In this document: one piece after another, positions 61,831 through 64,000 of the stretch
Layout of the letters: each line of letters begins with the position of its first letter
How positions within the stretch are numbered: position 1 is the stretch's first letter
NCBI GenBank assembly: GCA_017307855.1
Contig: JAFKGD010000001.1
Span: 496,001-560,000 of the forward strand
DNA length: 64,000 nucleotides
Direction: 5' to 3'
DNA from: Burkholderiales bacterium
Lineage (GTDB): Bacteria; Pseudomonadota; Gammaproteobacteria; Burkholderiales; Burkholderiaceae_C
The notes under the pieces: generated by a model
Databases searched by the model: none
The model's input: only the letters and a program-made list of their open reading frames with translations
What the model was told of the DNA's origin: nothing
Made by a program: the position numbers and the translations under genes

Positions 61831-61912
61831 GCCGCAGGCCTCATGCGCGACCCTGGCGCCGCTATTCTGAAAAAGCGCCGCACACCCCGTGCAGCGCCTC
61901 TTTGGAGACACC

Positions 61913-63100
61913 ATGCTGTCCGGAATCAGGGTCATCAGCTTCAACCATTTCCACGCGGGCCCGATGGCCGCGCAGTTCCTCGCCGACCTGGGCGCCGACG
62001 TGATCGCGGTCGAGCCGGTGGACGGCGCCTTCCACCGCAACTGGGCCGTGGCCGGCCGCTTCGTCGCGGGCCAGAGCGTGAACCTGCTGACCACCGGCCG
62101 CAACAAGCGCAGCCTGGCGCTGGACATGAAGTCGGCCGAGGGCAAGGCCGTCGCGCGCAAGCTGCTCGAAGGCGCTGACGTGGTGATGGAGAACTTCCGG
62201 CCCGGTGCGATGGAGCGCATGGGCTTCGGCTACGAGCAGGTGAAGGCCTTCAATCCCGGCATCGTGTATGCCTCGGTCAGCGGCTACGGCGCCAGTGGAC
62301 CCGACCGTGACACGCCCGGCCAGGACCTGCTGCTGCAGGCGCGCTCGGGCCTGGCCGCACGCACCGGCCGCGCCGACGGCGCGCCCACGCCCGCCGGCCC
62401 GGTGATCGTGGACCAGCATGCCGCGTCGCTGCTGGCCATGGGCATCCTGGCCGCCCTGCTGGGCCGCGCCACCACGGGCAAGGGCGCCCTGGTGGAAGGC
62501 AGCCTGCTGCAGTCGGCCATCGACCTGCAGTCCGAATCACTGACCGCGTGGCTCAACGGTGCACGCAGCGAGACGCCGCGCGGCAGGCACGGCCTGGCCA
62601 GCTGGTGCAGTGCCGGCCCCTCGGGCATTCACGCCACGGCCGATGGCTACCTGGCGATCTCGATGGCCTCGCCGGCCGACCTGGCCATCGCGCTCGATCT
62701 GCCGCAACTGGCCGACCTGCCGGCTTCGGCCAGCTTCGACCAGCGCGACGAGATCACACGCGTGGTGGCCGAACAGCTGAAGGCGAAGACCACGGCCGAC
62801 TGGCTGCCCGCGCTGCAGCAGCAGGCCATCTGGCACATGCCCGTGAAGGACTACGACGACCTGCGCGGCGACGCGCAACTGCAGCACCTGGGCACGATCG
62901 TCGATGCCACCGGCGCCGAAGGCGAGCAGGTCACCCTGCTGGGCCATCCGCTGCGCTTCGACGGCGCGGCGCCGCCCGTGCGCCTGGTGCCGCAGAAGCT
63001 CGGTGCGCAGACGCGCGACGTGCTGCTGGAGATCGGCTACGACCCCGCGCAGATCGACACGCTGCTGCAGTCGCGCGTGGTCGCCGCGCCCGCGGCCTGA
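61913..63100 (+). CDS. CaiB/BaiF class III CoA transferase, first of a pair
   Basis: A 395-residue class III CoA transferase. The N-terminal ring segment is VISFNHFHAGPMAAQFLADL with the GADVIAVEP motif. VVMENFRPGAMERMG and YASVSGYGASGP are family hallmarks. The catalytic aspartate is D167 in VIVDQHAAS. It moves CoA between carboxylic acids, often to activate a substrate for degradation. The start is the ATG at 61913 behind TTGGAGA. It is the first gene of a rightward operon with a second CoA transferase 22 bp downstream. Confidence 0.9.
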   Translation: MLSGIRVISFNHFHAGPMAAQFLADLGADVIAVEPVDGAFHRNWAVAGRFVAGQSVNLLTTGRNKRSLALDMKSAEGKAVARKLLEGADVVMENFRPGAMERMGFGYEQVKAFNPGIVYASVSGYGASGPDRDTPGQDLLLQARSGLAARTGRADGAPTPAGPVIVDQHAASLLAMGILAALLGRATTGKGALVEGSLLQSAIDLQSESLTAWLNGARSETPRGRHGLASWCSAGPSGIHATADGYLAISMASPADLAIALDLPQLADLPASASFDQRDEITRVVAEQLKAKTTADWLPALQQQAIWHMPVKDYDDLRGDAQLQHLGTIVDATGAEGEQVTLLGHPLRFDGAAPPVRLVPQKLGAQTRDVLLEIGYDPAQIDTLLQSRVVAAPAA

Positions 63101-63122
63101 ACCCCGGCGCACGGAGGACGCA

Positions 63123-64000
63123 ATGGACATCCGCATGAAGGTGGTGAGCTTCTGCCACTACCTGCAGGGCCCGGCCTGCACGCAATACCTGGCCGACATG
63201 GGCGCCGAGGTGGTCAAGATCGAGCCGCTGGGTGGCGCGTTCGAGCGCCACTGGTCCGGCGGCAATTCGTGGGTGGGCGGCGTGAGCGCCTTCCTGCTCT
63301 CGGCCAACCGCAACACCGAAAGCCTGGCCGTCGATCTGAAGAAGCCCGAAGGGCGCGATCTGGTGCTGCGCCTGATCGACGAGGCCGACGTGGTGATCGA
63401 GAATTTCCGCCCCGGCGTGCTCGATCGCCTGGGCCTGGGCTTCGATGCGCTGCGCGCGCGCAGGCCGTCGCTGATCCTCGCCTCGGCCAGCGGCCTGGGC
63501 CGCACCGGGCCCGCTGCGTCGCGACCGGGGCAGGACCTGCTCATGCAGGCGCGCTCGGGCCTGATCGCGGCCACGGGCGGTGGCGGCGCCGGCCCCTCGG
63601 CCGTGGGCGCGGCCGTGATCGACCAGCACGGCGGCGCGCTGCTGGCCATGGGCATCCTGGGCGCCTACGTGCGCCGCCTGCAGACGGGCGATGGCACGCT
63701 GGTGGAGGGCAGCCTGTTCGCCGCCGGCATCGACCTGCAGACCGAAGCGCTCACCAAGTACTACGCGGTGCCGGACCGCCCCGACGTCTACACGCGCGAT
63801 CGCCACGTGGGCAGCTGGTACCACGATGCACCCTACGGCGTGTACCCGCTGGCCGACGGTCATCACCTCGTGCTGTCGATGAACGATCCGGTCCGGCTGG
63901 CCGATGCGCTGGGCAGCGACGCCCTGCGCACGCTCGCCGGCATCGACCGCTATGCCGAGCGCGACCGCTACGCGCAGGCCGTGGCGGCCGAGCTGCGCAC
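63123..64000 (+). CDS. CaiB/BaiF class III CoA transferase, second of a pair (3' end outside window)
   Basis: The first 292 residues of a second class III CoA transferase, read directly from the sequence: MDIRMKVVSFCHYLQGPACT at the start, GAEVVKIEPLGGAFERHW, VVIENFRPGVLDRLG and LASASGLGRTGPAA. The catalytic aspartate is D167 in AVIDQHGGA, at exactly the same residue number as in the upstream paralogue. Both proteins keep the aspartate, so both could be active or they could form a heterodimer. The gene continues beyond the window. A GGAGG ribosome site precedes the ATG. Confidence 0.88.
   Translation, partial: MDIRMKVVSFCHYLQGPACTQYLADMGAEVVKIEPLGGAFERHWSGGNSWVGGVSAFLLSANRNTESLAVDLKKPEGRDLVLRLIDEADVVIENFRPGVLDRLGLGFDALRARRPSLILASASGLGRTGPAASRPGQDLLMQARSGLIAATGGGGAGPSAVGAAVIDQHGGALLAMGILGAYVRRLQTGDGTLVEGSLFAAGIDLQTEALTKYYAVPDRPDVYTRDRHVGSWYHDAPYGVYPLADGHHLVLSMNDPVRLADALGSDALRTLAGIDRYAERDRYAQAVAAELR

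Overview
The window is GC-rich DNA from a betaproteobacterium of the order Burkholderiales, most likely an Alcaligenaceae-type relative of Bordetella, Achromobacter or Pigmentiphaga. This rests on gene content and order: surE-pcm-nlpD, hupB/tRNA-Val/ppiD, uvrC-pgsA, earP with an Arg32-type EF-P, a phasin, paired CaiB-type CoA transferases, and an RpoD with a Lys/Ala/Pro-rich head. The genus call is an inference. About 61 protein genes, two tRNA genes and one gene remnant are supported.

Layout. 1-3.4 kb: end of a tonB-exbB-exbD operon, a Fur-controlled hemP, a small haem-binding-like protein and a Bax-inhibitor-type membrane protein. 3.5-11.3 kb: a housekeeping block (rlmD, nlpD, pcm, surE, a quinone reductase-like gene, tRNA-His, ppiD, tRNA-Val, hupB). 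No rpoS lies between nlpD and rlmD. 11.3-15.3 kb: a tartrate dehydrogenase-like gene, a fluoroacetate-dehalogenase-like hydrolase divergent from a LysR regulator with a clear operator between them, and a DMT exporter. 15.3-21.5 kb: pgsA and uvrC, then earP, a RidA-like gene, a flavin monooxygenase and efp. 21.5-33.4 kb: an AEC transporter, a LOG protein, the leftward operon pncB-antiporter-hydroxyacid dehydrogenase-rmuC-MFS, CsbD and other small stress-type proteins, a nitroreductase/thioesterase pair, a phasin and an SDR. 33.5-36 kb: a gamma-glutamyltransferase lipoprotein, a DUF2845-like protein and a decayed methionine aminopeptidase fragment.

36-41.3 kb is an iron-uptake module with cell-surface signalling: ECF sigma factor, FecR-like anti-sigma factor, TonB-dependent receptor with an N-terminal signalling domain, and a PepSY membrane protein. 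A Fur box sits upstream and the map remnant abuts the far edge. 41.4-53.9 kb holds dnaG and rpoD, separated by a histidine kinase, a two-partner secretion pair (tpsB-tpsA) on the opposite strand, and a NarL-type response regulator. The regulator and tpsB are divergent and share a short region containing a palindrome.

53.9-64 kb is a catabolic locus for an unidentified substrate. It comprises a LysR regulator, a polar-amino-acid-type ABC transporter with a DapA-like lyase gene inside its operon, a leftward operon with a second DapA-like lyase, a hydantoinase/dihydropyrimidinase and an HpaI-type aldolase, and two tandem class III CoA transferases (the second cut by the window end). The two divergent promoter regions, about 6.7 kb apart, share an identical 15-bp element within a CTATA-N9-TATA dyad. 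This suggests one LysR regulon and is the strongest lead to an undescribed pathway here.
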